Shown here piece by piece: positions 54,901 to 61,903 of a DNA stretch of 64,000 nt. Numbering within the stretch: position 1 is the first letter of the stretch; every line of letters begins with the position of its first letter. The notes under the pieces were generated by a model, which searched no databases, was not told the DNA's origin, and was given only the letters and a program-made list of their open reading frames with translations. The position numbers and the translations under genes are program-made. The stretch is from Phycisphaerales bacterium (GTDB lineage Bacteria; Planctomycetota; Phycisphaerae; Sedimentisphaerales; Anaerobacaceae), in contig PLLM01000059.1 in NCBI GenBank assembly GCA_003141275.1, forward strand, positions 1 to 64,000, in the 5' to 3' direction.

Positions 54901-55382
54901 GCGATAACAGGGGCTTGTCAGAGAGTTTAGGAAACCAGGCTGCGATTTTGATTGTTTGGAGGCGTTTTGAAGAAGCAATCAAATACCTTAAACAAGTAGA
55001 GACTTTCTGCAAAGAATTTGGCGATAAGGCGAGTCTATCAGCTTGTTTAGGTAATCAGGCGATGATCCTGGCTGAGTGTGGCCAATTCGAGGAGGCAATG
55101 AAGTACTATACACAAGTAGAATTCATTTGCAAAGAAATTGGATATAAAGAGGGGCTTGCCAGAACTTTTTTCAATCAAGCCATTCTATTAACCAAAGATA
55201 TGAGGCGTCCTCAGGATGGATTGCTGTTAGCTCAGAAGGCATTCGACATATCTGTGGAACACGGGTTTAAAGCACTTTCTAGGCAGATCAAGTGGACTAT
55301 GTATTTCATTAATGCTGCGGCACAAGCTGATAAAATAAAAAGTTATTTTCGAAAGATATTTTCATTTTTAAACAATTATTAG
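51969..55382 (+). CDS. DUF4062-NACHT/STAND ATPase with nine 40-residue TPR-like repeats
   Basis: A 1,137-residue protein of NLR-like architecture. Residues about 13-130 are a DUF4062 domain (IRVFVSSTFRDMQAERDYL, GEVDLRWGVTDEQA, FIGLLGERYGWVP), as also found in TEP1/NPHP3-like proteins. A NACHT ATPase follows with LGESGSGKSALLANW (Walker A, about 262) and VILIMDALNQLED (Walker B, about 353), then a winged-helix region. From about residue 700, nine TPR-like repeats of exactly 40 residues follow. STAND ATPases of this type usually sense a ligand with the repeats and activate the N-terminal effector; a defence role is inferred. ATG 51969 or 51993 may be the start. Confidence 0.88.
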   Translation: MAEQAGVQMNDQRSIRVFVSSTFRDMQAERDYLVKFIFPQLRKLCESRGVTWGEVDLRWGVTDEQAAEGKVLPICLEEIKRCRPYFIGLLGERYGWVPQSIPAELLEKEEWLKEQFEDHKSVTELEILHGVLRDPKMAGHAYFYFRDPKYVDDIPAEARSDYICEDAQSADKLKILKQQIRDNNFPVRENYPTPETLGELVLKDLTAVIDKLYPEGSQPDPLTREAMDHEAYAASRAHVYIGRESYYKRLDEHASGQSEQPLVILGESGSGKSALLANWVIRYRNQYPDAFIIQHYIGATPYSSDWAGMIRRIMGEIKRRFGIQQDIPDKPDELRLAFANWLHMAAAKGRVILIMDALNQLEDRDGAPDLVWLPPAIPSNVCLIVSTLPGRPLDELKKRNWPVLQVNLLDADERGKLIVEYLDQYRKTLQKGQINRILAVSQTANALYLRALLEELRLFGRHERLNEKIDYYLSAHTIPQLYEKILDRYEQDYQRERPGVVKDTMQLIWASRRGLSEAELMELLGKDGESLPRAIWSPLYLAAEQSLVNRSGLISFFHDYLREAVEHKYLSSKNEQRDAHLRLANYFESEELGPRKIEELPWQLAQAKSWQRLYDLLSDLSFFQACYNVNEFEIQAYWALIEANSSFQMIDAYSTINGDPESCIEYAWSIATLFANTGHLSEAFSLHSFLGEYYRRISDKTNLAGNLDGQAQILYYWGQPKEAMKYLKQAEALLAEIGDNLGLSGCLNNQAGILYDWGQPEEAMKYLEQVAAICKKIGFKKGLATCLGNQANILFNWGKLKESMKCLKQADALFKELGDKTGLSKGLGEQAMILKDWGQHKEAMRCLKQEEALCKELGDKAGLSACLCRQAMILKEWGKLKEAMKYLKQAETISKKLDFKSLRSRCLGDQACLLKELGQAREAMNYHKQLEGFFKEIGDKPSLSICLGKQARILAERGQLQKAMEYMKQQEALCKELGDNRGLSESLGNQAAILIVWRRFEEAIKYLKQVETFCKEFGDKASLSACLGNQAMILAECGQFEEAMKYYTQVEFICKEIGYKEGLARTFFNQAILLTKDMRRPQDGLLLAQKAFDISVEHGFKALSRQIKWTMYFINAAAQADKIKSYFRKIFSFLNNY
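54078..55160 (+). repeat. Nine in-frame tandem repeats of 120 bp inside the STAND gene
   Basis: Each unit encodes a variant of ACLGNQAMILAEWGQLEEAM followed by KYLKQAEALCKELGDKAGLS (consensus split here). The period is exactly 40 codons with no indel across nine units. Such regularity suggests recent expansion or gene conversion, and a repeat number that may vary between strains. Confidence 0.85.
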
Positions 55383-55392
55383 GATAAAGGCT

Positions 55393-55861
55393 ATGTCTGA
55401 AATAGATAATAATCTTATAACCAGTTTTGATGAGTACTCGCCGAAGAGCAAGGTTATGAGAGAGGGATATGAGGCGGTGGCGGATTTTGCCAAGGCCGGG
55501 TTTCGGTGCATTTTCTGTGGGCCGCGCGGGGTCGGAAAGGAAATTATCGCCAACTACTATGTCAGGAAGTTCAGGGAAGAACGTCCCGGCAGCGGCAATA
55601 TCTTATACTTGTCAATAAACTGCGCCAGCCTGACTGATTCTCTTGCTCAAAGCGAACTCGGTCGTGATTTTGGCATTTCTTTCGGCTCACGGCAATAGAT
55701 TACTCAATCTCGACCGTTTCGATTTCCTGAAGAACCAGAAACCATTGCCGTTGGCTAAGGAGGAATGTAACATCACCGTGGAAAACGGATTAACAGCACT
55801 TGTGGGGCAGATTAAGCCGATTCTCGATTCTATTCGTGCCGCGGCGGGTGAATCTAAATAA
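55393..55861 (+). pseudogene. Broken sigma-54-interaction-type AAA+ ATPase fragment
   Basis: The first frame (55393-55698) reads FRCIFCGPRGVGKEIIANYY and YLSINCASLTDSLAQSELG, the Walker A and 'NCA......SEL' segments of NtrC-like AAA+ domains, and stops after 101 residues. A second frame (about 55687-55861) continues with RFDFLKNQKPLPLAKEECN and a short helix. The Walker B, sensor and GAFTGA regions are missing, so an internal deletion with a frameshift is likely. It begins ten bases after the STAND gene stop. A short functional protein cannot be excluded. Confidence 0.55.
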
Positions 55862-55963
55862 AACGTTTTTTGTAAATCGAAGTGATTTACTCTTATAATT
55901 TCATCTGCTACACTTGGAACAATGACTGGATAGATGACTGCAGGAAGGTATTCTGGAGATAAC

Positions 55964-57739
55964 ATGAAAAACGTCATTGACACGTTCATGAGCTACCTGA
56001 ACCTCTACCCCAAGGCCCTGTCACGCTGGATCGTGAGAGTATTGGCCCTCTGTACAATAGCGGCCCTTGTAACCGGCATAATAGGATTTGTACAGTATGG
56101 CCGCCTTAATCAAAATGAATTTTCGCTCAGTACAGTCCTGTACCAGACCGTGCAGCTTTTCTTTATGCGTTTTTTATATTTTGAGCAGCCTATACCTGTA
56201 ATGCTGGACTGGGCCAGATGGCTGGCAGCCGCTTCGATATTGCTGGCGGTTGTCGAGGTGGCCAAAGCCATGTTCCGGGCGGAGCTAACAGCCTTTCTTT
56301 TGAAACGGCTCAGTGGGCATACGGTCGTCTGTGGACTGAGTCAAAAGACCCAGTTGCTTGTATGTTGCCTTTTGAAAAACAAAGAGCAGGTGGTGGTAAT
56401 CGATAAGGCCCCATTGCCGGACCTTGATAATATATGTCACCATGCGGGGGGCCATGTTATCGAGGGTGATGCCACACATCTCGAGGTGCTTCGAAGGGCG
56501 GGTGTGGAACGCGCAGCCCAGCTTTATGCCTTGTGTCCGGATGACAGCACCAATTGCGAGATAGCGGCTCAGGCCCGTAGTATCAGGTCTCAGGTTAAGC
56601 AGGAGTTGCGTTGCCATGTGCATCTGAGCGATCTGGATCTGCGTCAATCACTGCAGCAGAACCTGACCAAAGACCATCGTAACGTGAAGATTGACTTCTT
56701 TGACTTGTTCGACCTTGAGGCGAGGCGCCTGCTTCGGGAGGACCTGCCTCTCGACAGAGGCGGTCTGCACAAGGACGACCCTCGCCGGGCGCACCTGGTC
56801 ATCCTCGGTTTCGGCCGGATGGGCCGTGCCCTGGCCCTGCGAGCTGTCCAGGTCGGAATCTTTGCCAGCGGCAAACCCATCCGTATCTCGGTCATCGACC
56901 GCTGTGCAGAAGACCGGCAGGCATCACTGTTGTTCCGTTATCCGATGTTTGCCGAGCTATGCGACCTGAAATTCCATACCCTTGATGCCGTGACCCTCCA
57001 GGCCCGCAACCTGATTCGGGAATGGTGCAGTGATAAAGAATACGTCACTTCCGTGGCAATCTGTTTTGACAATGAGCCAAGAGCTCTGGAGGTTGCGATG
57101 CAGCTGTATATGTTGCTTAATACCTTCGACGTTCGTCTGGCTGTGCGAATGGCTCGGCAGAGCGGCCTGGCCCACCTGTTCAAGGAAACTGAAGTCAACT
57201 CGCTTGAATGGATTCGGCCCTTCGGTGTCTATGAGGACTGCTGCGATCCCGAATTACTGAGTGATGCCCTGGACGACCGGCTGGCCAAGAAGATTCACGA
57301 ATTTTACGAAATCAATCTTAGTCCCCAACCAGCTCCCCCAACTGTCTCGGATTTGCCGGGTTGGGATGACATCTCCGAGGATTTTCGCGAGTCCAATCGC
57401 CAACAGGCGGCTCACATTTTTGTCAAACTTCGGACCATTGATTGTGAGGTTGTCGAGAAATCCGACCCTCGGCCGGCCGTGACCGAGTTCAAGCCGGACC
57501 AAATCGAGATGTTGGCCCGTATGGAACACGAACGCTGGGTCATTGAGCGGAAACTGGCTGGCTGGACCTTGGGTCCCAGAAAAGAGGGTAGCAAGACCAA
57601 TCCTTACCTCGACGACTGGGACAAGGTGCCGCCGAAGATTCAGGAATACGATGTAAAATTCGTCCGGCTGATTCCGAAATTGCTCGACGATTTCAATAGG
57701 AAGGCCTGTATCAATAAGCCGAATCCAACAGGGGCTTAG
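55964..57739 (+). CDS. RCK/TrkA-N membrane channel-like protein with C-terminal RyR domain
   Basis: About 591 residues. Two or three membrane segments lie at the N-terminus (WIVRVLALCTIAALVTGIIG, WLAAASILLAVVEVAKAM) without a canonical TVGYG filter. Two Rossmann-like TrkA-N/RCK domains follow (HTVVCGLSQKTQLLVCCLL, VIEGDATHLEVLRRAGV; then LVILGFGRMGRALALRAV). The last 80 residues are an RyR domain (EMLARMEHERWVIERKLAGW, GPRKEGSKTNPYL). RCK domains gate ion channels by nucleotide or ion binding, and bacterial RyR domains have been proposed as nucleotide sensors. ATG 55964 has GGAG upstream; an earlier ATG (55934) is less well placed. Confidence 0.82.
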   Translation: MKNVIDTFMSYLNLYPKALSRWIVRVLALCTIAALVTGIIGFVQYGRLNQNEFSLSTVLYQTVQLFFMRFLYFEQPIPVMLDWARWLAAASILLAVVEVAKAMFRAELTAFLLKRLSGHTVVCGLSQKTQLLVCCLLKNKEQVVVIDKAPLPDLDNICHHAGGHVIEGDATHLEVLRRAGVERAAQLYALCPDDSTNCEIAAQARSIRSQVKQELRCHVHLSDLDLRQSLQQNLTKDHRNVKIDFFDLFDLEARRLLREDLPLDRGGLHKDDPRRAHLVILGFGRMGRALALRAVQVGIFASGKPIRISVIDRCAEDRQASLLFRYPMFAELCDLKFHTLDAVTLQARNLIREWCSDKEYVTSVAICFDNEPRALEVAMQLYMLLNTFDVRLAVRMARQSGLAHLFKETEVNSLEWIRPFGVYEDCCDPELLSDALDDRLAKKIHEFYEINLSPQPAPPTVSDLPGWDDISEDFRESNRQQAAHIFVKLRTIDCEVVEKSDPRPAVTEFKPDQIEMLARMEHERWVIERKLAGWTLGPRKEGSKTNPYLDDWDKVPPKIQEYDVKFVRLIPKLLDDFNRKACINKPNPTGA

Positions 57740-57745
57740 ACGACT

Positions 57746-57847
57746 ATGACCCGCAATCTGTTTATCAGCCACTCGCGATACGCTAAGAATATCTTATGCT
57801 CCCTGGTTGGCTCCCTGGATTCATGTTGGGTTGAGAGACGTGCCTGA
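57746..57847 (+). pseudogene. N-terminal remnant of a TIR-like (MTH538/DUF1863-type) gene
   Basis: ATG 57746 reads MTRNLFISHSRYAKNIL, the opening strand of TIR-like 'RN.FISHS' domains, then loses similarity and stops after 33 codons. The 421-bp stretch 57740-58160 holds only this and the DUF4062 remnant. Confidence 0.5.
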
Positions 57848-57881
57848 GTGAATATGTGAATAGAGATTGGAAAACAATTTG

Positions 57882-57950
57882 AGTTTTTATCAGCAGCACC
57901 TTCCGCGATATGCAGGTGCCCTTGCGACACCGGGAACGGTTGCTGGATAA
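57882..57950 (+). pseudogene. N-terminal remnant of a DUF4062 gene
   Basis: The frame from 57882 reads VFISSTFRDMQ, identical in pattern to the VFVSSTFRDMQ signature at the start of the STAND gene at 52 kb. The initiating codons are missing (the frame follows a TGA), and after the signature the similarity is lost. Likely the leftover of a second DUF4062 gene. Confidence 0.6.
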
Positions 57951-58160
57951 GCCCCCTGTGTTCACGCTGGGAATAGCTTTGTGGAATGTGAAGGAACCAA
58001 GATGGCTTCTGGGAATAATCTGCGAGTTATTCGTCGCTCCGCCTTTGTCTCCGTTACTACCGACAATCCACAATGGTTTTTATAAGGCATGCTCAAAGAT
58101 TTGGTTGTCGTCGACACCGCGAAGAGGTATAATTCAATACACATAGGGAGAACCAGAGCA

Positions 58161-60986
58161 ATGACCGATGGAAAGCCATATAAACCCTTATTTATAAGCT
58201 ACAGCAACAAAGATAAAGCCGTTGCTTACAAAGTTTGTGCCATCCTCGAAAGTCGCGGCCTGTTGTGCTGGATTGCCCCACGCGATGTGCCGCCGGGTAG
58301 CAATTGGGCTGAAGCGATTAGCGATGCCATTGATCGGGCGAACGCGCTCGTGTTGATTTTTTCGGAGCATGCAAATAAATCAAGGGCAATCGTGAGCGAA
58401 GTCGATCAAGCATTTGAGAATGGAATTCCAGTTTTTCCTGTGCGCATCAAGAACGTGGAGCCTTCCCGAGAATTGAAATTCCGTATTCGTACCTCCCAGT
58501 GGGTTGACGCTTTCACGCCGCCAATTGAACAGGAGATAAATCGTCTCGCTGACTCCATTCATTCCTTACTGGGGACACAACAGGAGGATGAAACTTCCTA
58601 TGGGAACAGACCAGCCGGGAAGCCAGTGGAACAAGTCAAAACTTCAAAGAGAAAGCTGAAATGGATTATTGCTATAGCAGCAGCTTGTTTCGTAATTTCG
58701 GGACTTTTCCTGTTTCTACGGAGTGGGCAGAAAGCTCCAACCTTGCTACCTTCCACGCAGCCGCAGTCAGCGCTCACAACGAAACTGGACGAGGCGGGAA
58801 ATAGGAGAGGCAAGGAGTTCGACGAACAGGTGGAACAAGTGCAGAGTTTTCGCAATCTGACTGAGGCCGCCTTTATATATGAAGCCAAAGAGAACTGGGA
58901 GAAAGCGATAGAATCGTATCAAAAGGTCCTTGCAGTCAAGCCGGATGATGCTGAAGCAAAGGACAAACTTGCTACCTGTCAGCATAATCTGTATCTGGCA
59001 AAAGGCGACAGCAGCGAGGCGGCAGGCAATTTAGATGAGGCAATCGATAATTATAGTAAGGCATTGTCATATAAGCAGATTACTTCAACTCAGATAAAGC
59101 TGGATACAGCCAAAAAGGCGTTTCATGACAAGCTTGAATCGGAACGTCGTCAGAGGGAGAGTAACAATTTAATAGCAAAAGCGAAGACCAAGGACAGTAA
59201 GGAGACGGGTAAAGAATCGTTGCAGTTGCTTGAGCAGGCATTGAAATTGTGTCCTGATAATGCTGAAGCGATTGCATTAAAGAAAAAGATATCTGGCTAT
59301 TTCGGGCCAAATGCCGGTGAGATTATCACCAATACCATAGGTATGAAGCTTGTGTATATCCCTGCAGGTGAATTTATGATGGGAAGCCCTTCGAATGATA
59401 AGGATAGCAACGATTGGGAACGACCCCAGCATCAGGCGAAGATAAGCAAGGGCTTCTGGATGGGAGTCTATGAGATTACGGTAGGCCACTTCCAGAGATT
59501 TGTTGACGATACCGGATATAAGACCGATGCGGAAAAAGAAGGGTGGGCTTCTGCGCCGGACGGGAACAGTTGGGGCAAAGTAAACGGTGCCAATTGGAAA
59601 AATCCTGGCTTCTCTCAGACAGATACTCATCCGGTAGTGAATGTGAGTTGGAATGATGCTATATCATTTTGCGAATGGATGAGCCGTAAAGAAAATAAAA
59701 CCTATAGACTCCCTACGGAGGCGGAATGGGAGTACGCATGCCGGGCAGGCAGCACAACTCGGTTTTGTTTTGGTGACAGTGATTCAGGGCTTGATGATTA
59801 TGTGTGGTATGGCTATGATAAATCAGGCAAACAGACACATCCTGTAGGTCAAAAGAAGCCAAACGGATTTGGCTTGTATGATATTCACGGTAATGTTTGG
59901 GAGTGGTGTCAGGACTGGTATGGAGAGAGTTATTACAGTAATAGTCCTGAGGTTGACCCGCAAGGGCCGAGTTCCGGCGAATCTCATGTTCTTCGCGGCG
60001 GGTCCTGGTTAAGCTCCCCGAGGTTCTGCCGCTCAGCGAATCGCGGCAGGAACATGCCAGACGCCCGGCTCTACCACAGCGGGTTTCGTGTTGTCTTGGA
60101 ATCTCAGAATTCTACAGAACAACCTAACGCTAATTCGGCGAATGCATTAAGTAAGTCATCATCCCCCAGTGATTCCAAGAAGGTTGTTATTTCTTCTACG
60201 CCTGCTACTGAGCAAACAACACCCCAAGTGGCTCAGGATAAGCACCGTGGCGATTTAATCACCAATACCATAAATATGAAGCTTGCGTATATCCCTGCGG
60301 GGGAATTTGTAATGGGTTCACCTTCCAACGAGGCCAACAGAAATTCAGATGAAGGTCCACAGCACCGGGTGAAGATAAGCAGGGAATTTTATATGGGCAT
60401 ATGTGAAGTGACGCAGGCCCAGTATAAGGCGGTTATAGGGAGTAATCCGAGTAATTTCAAAGGAGATAACTTGCCTGTGGAGGGGGTAAGCTGGAATGAT
60501 GCCGTGGATTTTTGTAAGAAGTTGAGTCAGAAGGAAGGCAAGACATATAGGTTGCCTACTGAAGCGGAATGGGAGTATGCGTGCCGGGCAGGCAGCACAA
60601 CTCGGTTTTATTTTGGAGACAGCGATTCAATGCTTGGTGATTATGGCTGGTACGTCGAGAATTTTGGTGGTCAGACGCATCCTGTTGGACAGAAGAAGCC
60701 GAACGCTTTTGGTTTATACGACATGCAAGGCAATGTCGACGAATGGTGTAGCGATTGGTATTTGAAAAATTATTACTCGCAAAGCCCAGAGGTAGACCCT
60801 CAGGGGCCCAGTTCCGGCGAAGATCGTGTCCTTCGCGGCGGCTCCTGGTTCGGCGATACGGAGTTTTGCCGCTCTGCTTGTCGCGGTTGTGTGAAGCCCG
60901 TCACCGTCAGCGGCTGGGTCTCGCCCGTCATCCGGCTCGTCAGCAAAGGGTTTCGTGTTGTGATGGAGTGTCAGGCCGTACTATAA
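58161..60986 (+). CDS. TIR-TM-TPR protein with two FGE-sulfatase/C-type-lectin-fold domains (candidate DGR target)
   Basis: About 941 residues. A TIR domain comes first (KPLFISYSNKDKAVAYKVC, CWIAPRDVPPGSNWAEAI, 1-140), then one membrane helix (WIIAIAAACFVISGLFLFL, about 170-190), TPR-like helices (about 225-370) and two FGE-sulfatase domains (PAGEFMMGSPSND ... GFRVV and PAGEFVMGSPSNE ... GFRVV, about 395-650 and 705-935). FGE/C-type-lectin folds display ligand-binding surfaces and are known DGR targets. The variable part near the C-terminus is built of NNC codons (separate entry). ATG 58161 has AGGGAG upstream. The predicted role is a surface sensor with a TIR effector side; the NADase Glu of TIR was not confirmed. 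Confidence 0.85.
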   Translation: MTDGKPYKPLFISYSNKDKAVAYKVCAILESRGLLCWIAPRDVPPGSNWAEAISDAIDRANALVLIFSEHANKSRAIVSEVDQAFENGIPVFPVRIKNVEPSRELKFRIRTSQWVDAFTPPIEQEINRLADSIHSLLGTQQEDETSYGNRPAGKPVEQVKTSKRKLKWIIAIAAACFVISGLFLFLRSGQKAPTLLPSTQPQSALTTKLDEAGNRRGKEFDEQVEQVQSFRNLTEAAFIYEAKENWEKAIESYQKVLAVKPDDAEAKDKLATCQHNLYLAKGDSSEAAGNLDEAIDNYSKALSYKQITSTQIKLDTAKKAFHDKLESERRQRESNNLIAKAKTKDSKETGKESLQLLEQALKLCPDNAEAIALKKKISGYFGPNAGEIITNTIGMKLVYIPAGEFMMGSPSNDKDSNDWERPQHQAKISKGFWMGVYEITVGHFQRFVDDTGYKTDAEKEGWASAPDGNSWGKVNGANWKNPGFSQTDTHPVVNVSWNDAISFCEWMSRKENKTYRLPTEAEWEYACRAGSTTRFCFGDSDSGLDDYVWYGYDKSGKQTHPVGQKKPNGFGLYDIHGNVWEWCQDWYGESYYSNSPEVDPQGPSSGESHVLRGGSWLSSPRFCRSANRGRNMPDARLYHSGFRVVLESQNSTEQPNANSANALSKSSSPSDSKKVVISSTPATEQTTPQVAQDKHRGDLITNTINMKLAYIPAGEFVMGSPSNEANRNSDEGPQHRVKISREFYMGICEVTQAQYKAVIGSNPSNFKGDNLPVEGVSWNDAVDFCKKLSQKEGKTYRLPTEAEWEYACRAGSTTRFYFGDSDSMLGDYGWYVENFGGQTHPVGQKKPNAFGLYDMQGNVDEWCSDWYLKNYYSQSPEVDPQGPSSGEDRVLRGGSWFGDTEFCRSACRGCVKPVTVSGWVSPVIRLVSKGFRVVMECQAVL
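59995..60096 (+). other. VR-like segment in first FGE domain
   Basis: Homologous to the C-terminal segment at 60840-60960. Codons after CRSANR include GGC, GCC, CTC, TAC, CAC and AGC between fixed AGG, CCA, GAC, CGG and GGG-TTT. Each of these could arise from AAC by changing only adenines, the mark of DGR mutagenesis. As it is internal, it may be a fossil copy. Confidence 0.45.
60845..60960 (+). other. Candidate DGR variable region at the 3' end of the TIR-FGE gene
   Basis: Between the conserved TTTTGCCGCTCTGCTTG and GGGTTTCGTGTTGT, 15 successive codons (after AAG CCC) are GTC ACC GTC AGC GGC, then TGG GTC TCG CCC GTC, then ATC CGG CTC GTC AGC. Twelve end in C and none ends in A or T, in a gene otherwise rich in A/T at third positions. 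This fits adenine-directed mutation of an AAC-rich template. Template repeat and reverse transcriptase are not in the window. Confidence 0.5.
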
Positions 60987-61085
60987 AAAAATTCGTCTGA
61001 TGTTAAGGTGTTAGTAAATGTAGCGTTGGGAGTGGTTAATTTTGTTAAAATAGGTCTATTTTTTACAGACTCTCGCCTATAATTT
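60976..61085 (+). repeat. Dispersed intergenic element, copy E5
   Basis: Starts CCGTACTATAAAAAAATTCG, then TCTGATGTTAAGG, GTTGGGAGTGGTTAATTTTG, TTAAAATAGGTC and, exactly 21 nt later, TATAAT (61078-61083). The stop codon of the TIR-FGE gene (CTA TAA) lies within the first bases of the element, as if it had inserted at the gene end. The spacer 60987-61471 holds E5, a transposase remnant and nothing else recognisable. Confidence 0.65.
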
Positions 61086-61138
61086 CCAACTTTTATTCGG
61101 ATTCATAGGAAACCTTATGAAAATTCGGCCCTTTTATT

Positions 61139-61321
61139 ATGCTGCTTGCTATGTTCGCAGGCTGGATAAACAGACATCCGCAGGACATCATTGAGTATTT
61201 GAAGACGGAAAACACCATTCTCAGAAGCGGAATTGATAAAAAGCGAATGATTCTTACCGATAATTTATTGGCCTTTTTACTATTGATTACACTAAAACAA
61301 TCGAACGAAAGACAGCCGTGA
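61139..61321 (+). pseudogene. N-terminal fragment of an integrase-core transposase
   Basis: A 60-residue frame with FAGWINRHPQDIIEYLKTEN and TILRSGIDKKRMILTDNL, matching the opening '..DVIEYLKEENR.LREQLG.KR..LTD' of rve-type transposases. The rest of the enzyme, including DDE residues, is absent. A remnant of an insertion sequence, immediately after repeat copy E5. Confidence 0.6.
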
Positions 61322-61471
61322 AGTTGACCACTACATAACCTGCAAAAACAGGCAATCATGCTTCTGGACATCCCTTGTCGGGGTCAGTAAAATTGTATTG
61401 TTTTGAGGATTGTTTATGAGGACTGTTTTCCACATATTTCTTGCCGAATTTGAGCTGAAAAAGGCGCAGCG

Positions 61472-61903
61472 ATGCCTGAGAAGCCATTTAAATTAGCGGT
61501 TAGGGCGGTAATAACAGATAAGCAGGGGAGGTGTCTGCTTATTCGGCGGTCGGATGTATGCAAGCACTTTGTCGGCCAGTGGGAATGGCCCGGGGGAAAA
61601 GTCGATGAAGGCGAGACATTCGACGTGGCCCTTCTGCGTGAGGTCCGTGAGGAGACTGGGCTGGAAGTCGAGTTGTTGGATGTAGTCGGGGCCATTGGCA
61701 TAGAGATGGCCGAGGTCCGTCTGGCAGTGTTGTGTATAGAAACCAAGCTATTAGGTGGAACCCTCAGGTTGAGTGAAGAACATGACGATCATGCGTGGGT
61801 TCCCATGGCAGAAGTACCGGAATGGAATCTGACCGGCGGCCTTAAGGAACTGGCCGAATCTTATGTAGCGGCAAAAAAAGATAGGGGAAAGAACCATGAC
61901 TGA
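61472..61903 (+). CDS. Nudix hydrolase (MutT-like)
   Basis: A 143-residue NUDIX protein that hydrolyses nucleoside-diphosphate derivatives. The Nudix box is complete: GGKVDEGETFDVALLREVREE then TGLE (GX5EX7REUXEEXGU, residues about 38-60). The substrate cannot be told; candidates are oxidised NTPs or a signalling nucleotide. Its last eight bases overlap the RelA/SpoT-SLOG gene (ATGACTGA), so the two are translationally coupled. That suggests the hydrolase acts on the product or substrate of its partner; this is inference. Confidence 0.93.
   Translation: MPEKPFKLAVRAVITDKQGRCLLIRRSDVCKHFVGQWEWPGGKVDEGETFDVALLREVREETGLEVELLDVVGAIGIEMAEVRLAVLCIETKLLGGTLRLSEEHDDHAWVPMAEVPEWNLTGGLKELAESYVAAKKDRGKNHD

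Noticed and set aside
54078-55160. Possible CRISPR-like tandem repeats
   Set aside because: The 120-bp periodicity is coding and in frame; it represents TPR-like protein repeats without spacers.
57910-58146. 78-residue ORF before the TIR-FGE gene
   Set aside because: Its start is the Met inside the DUF4062 remnant signature, and the remainder has no recognisable similarity. It is treated as pseudogene sequence.
60755-61000. 81-residue Arg-rich frame overlapping the end of the TIR-FGE gene
   Set aside because: It is an out-of-frame shadow produced by the GC-rich variable region. It has no start signal or domain.
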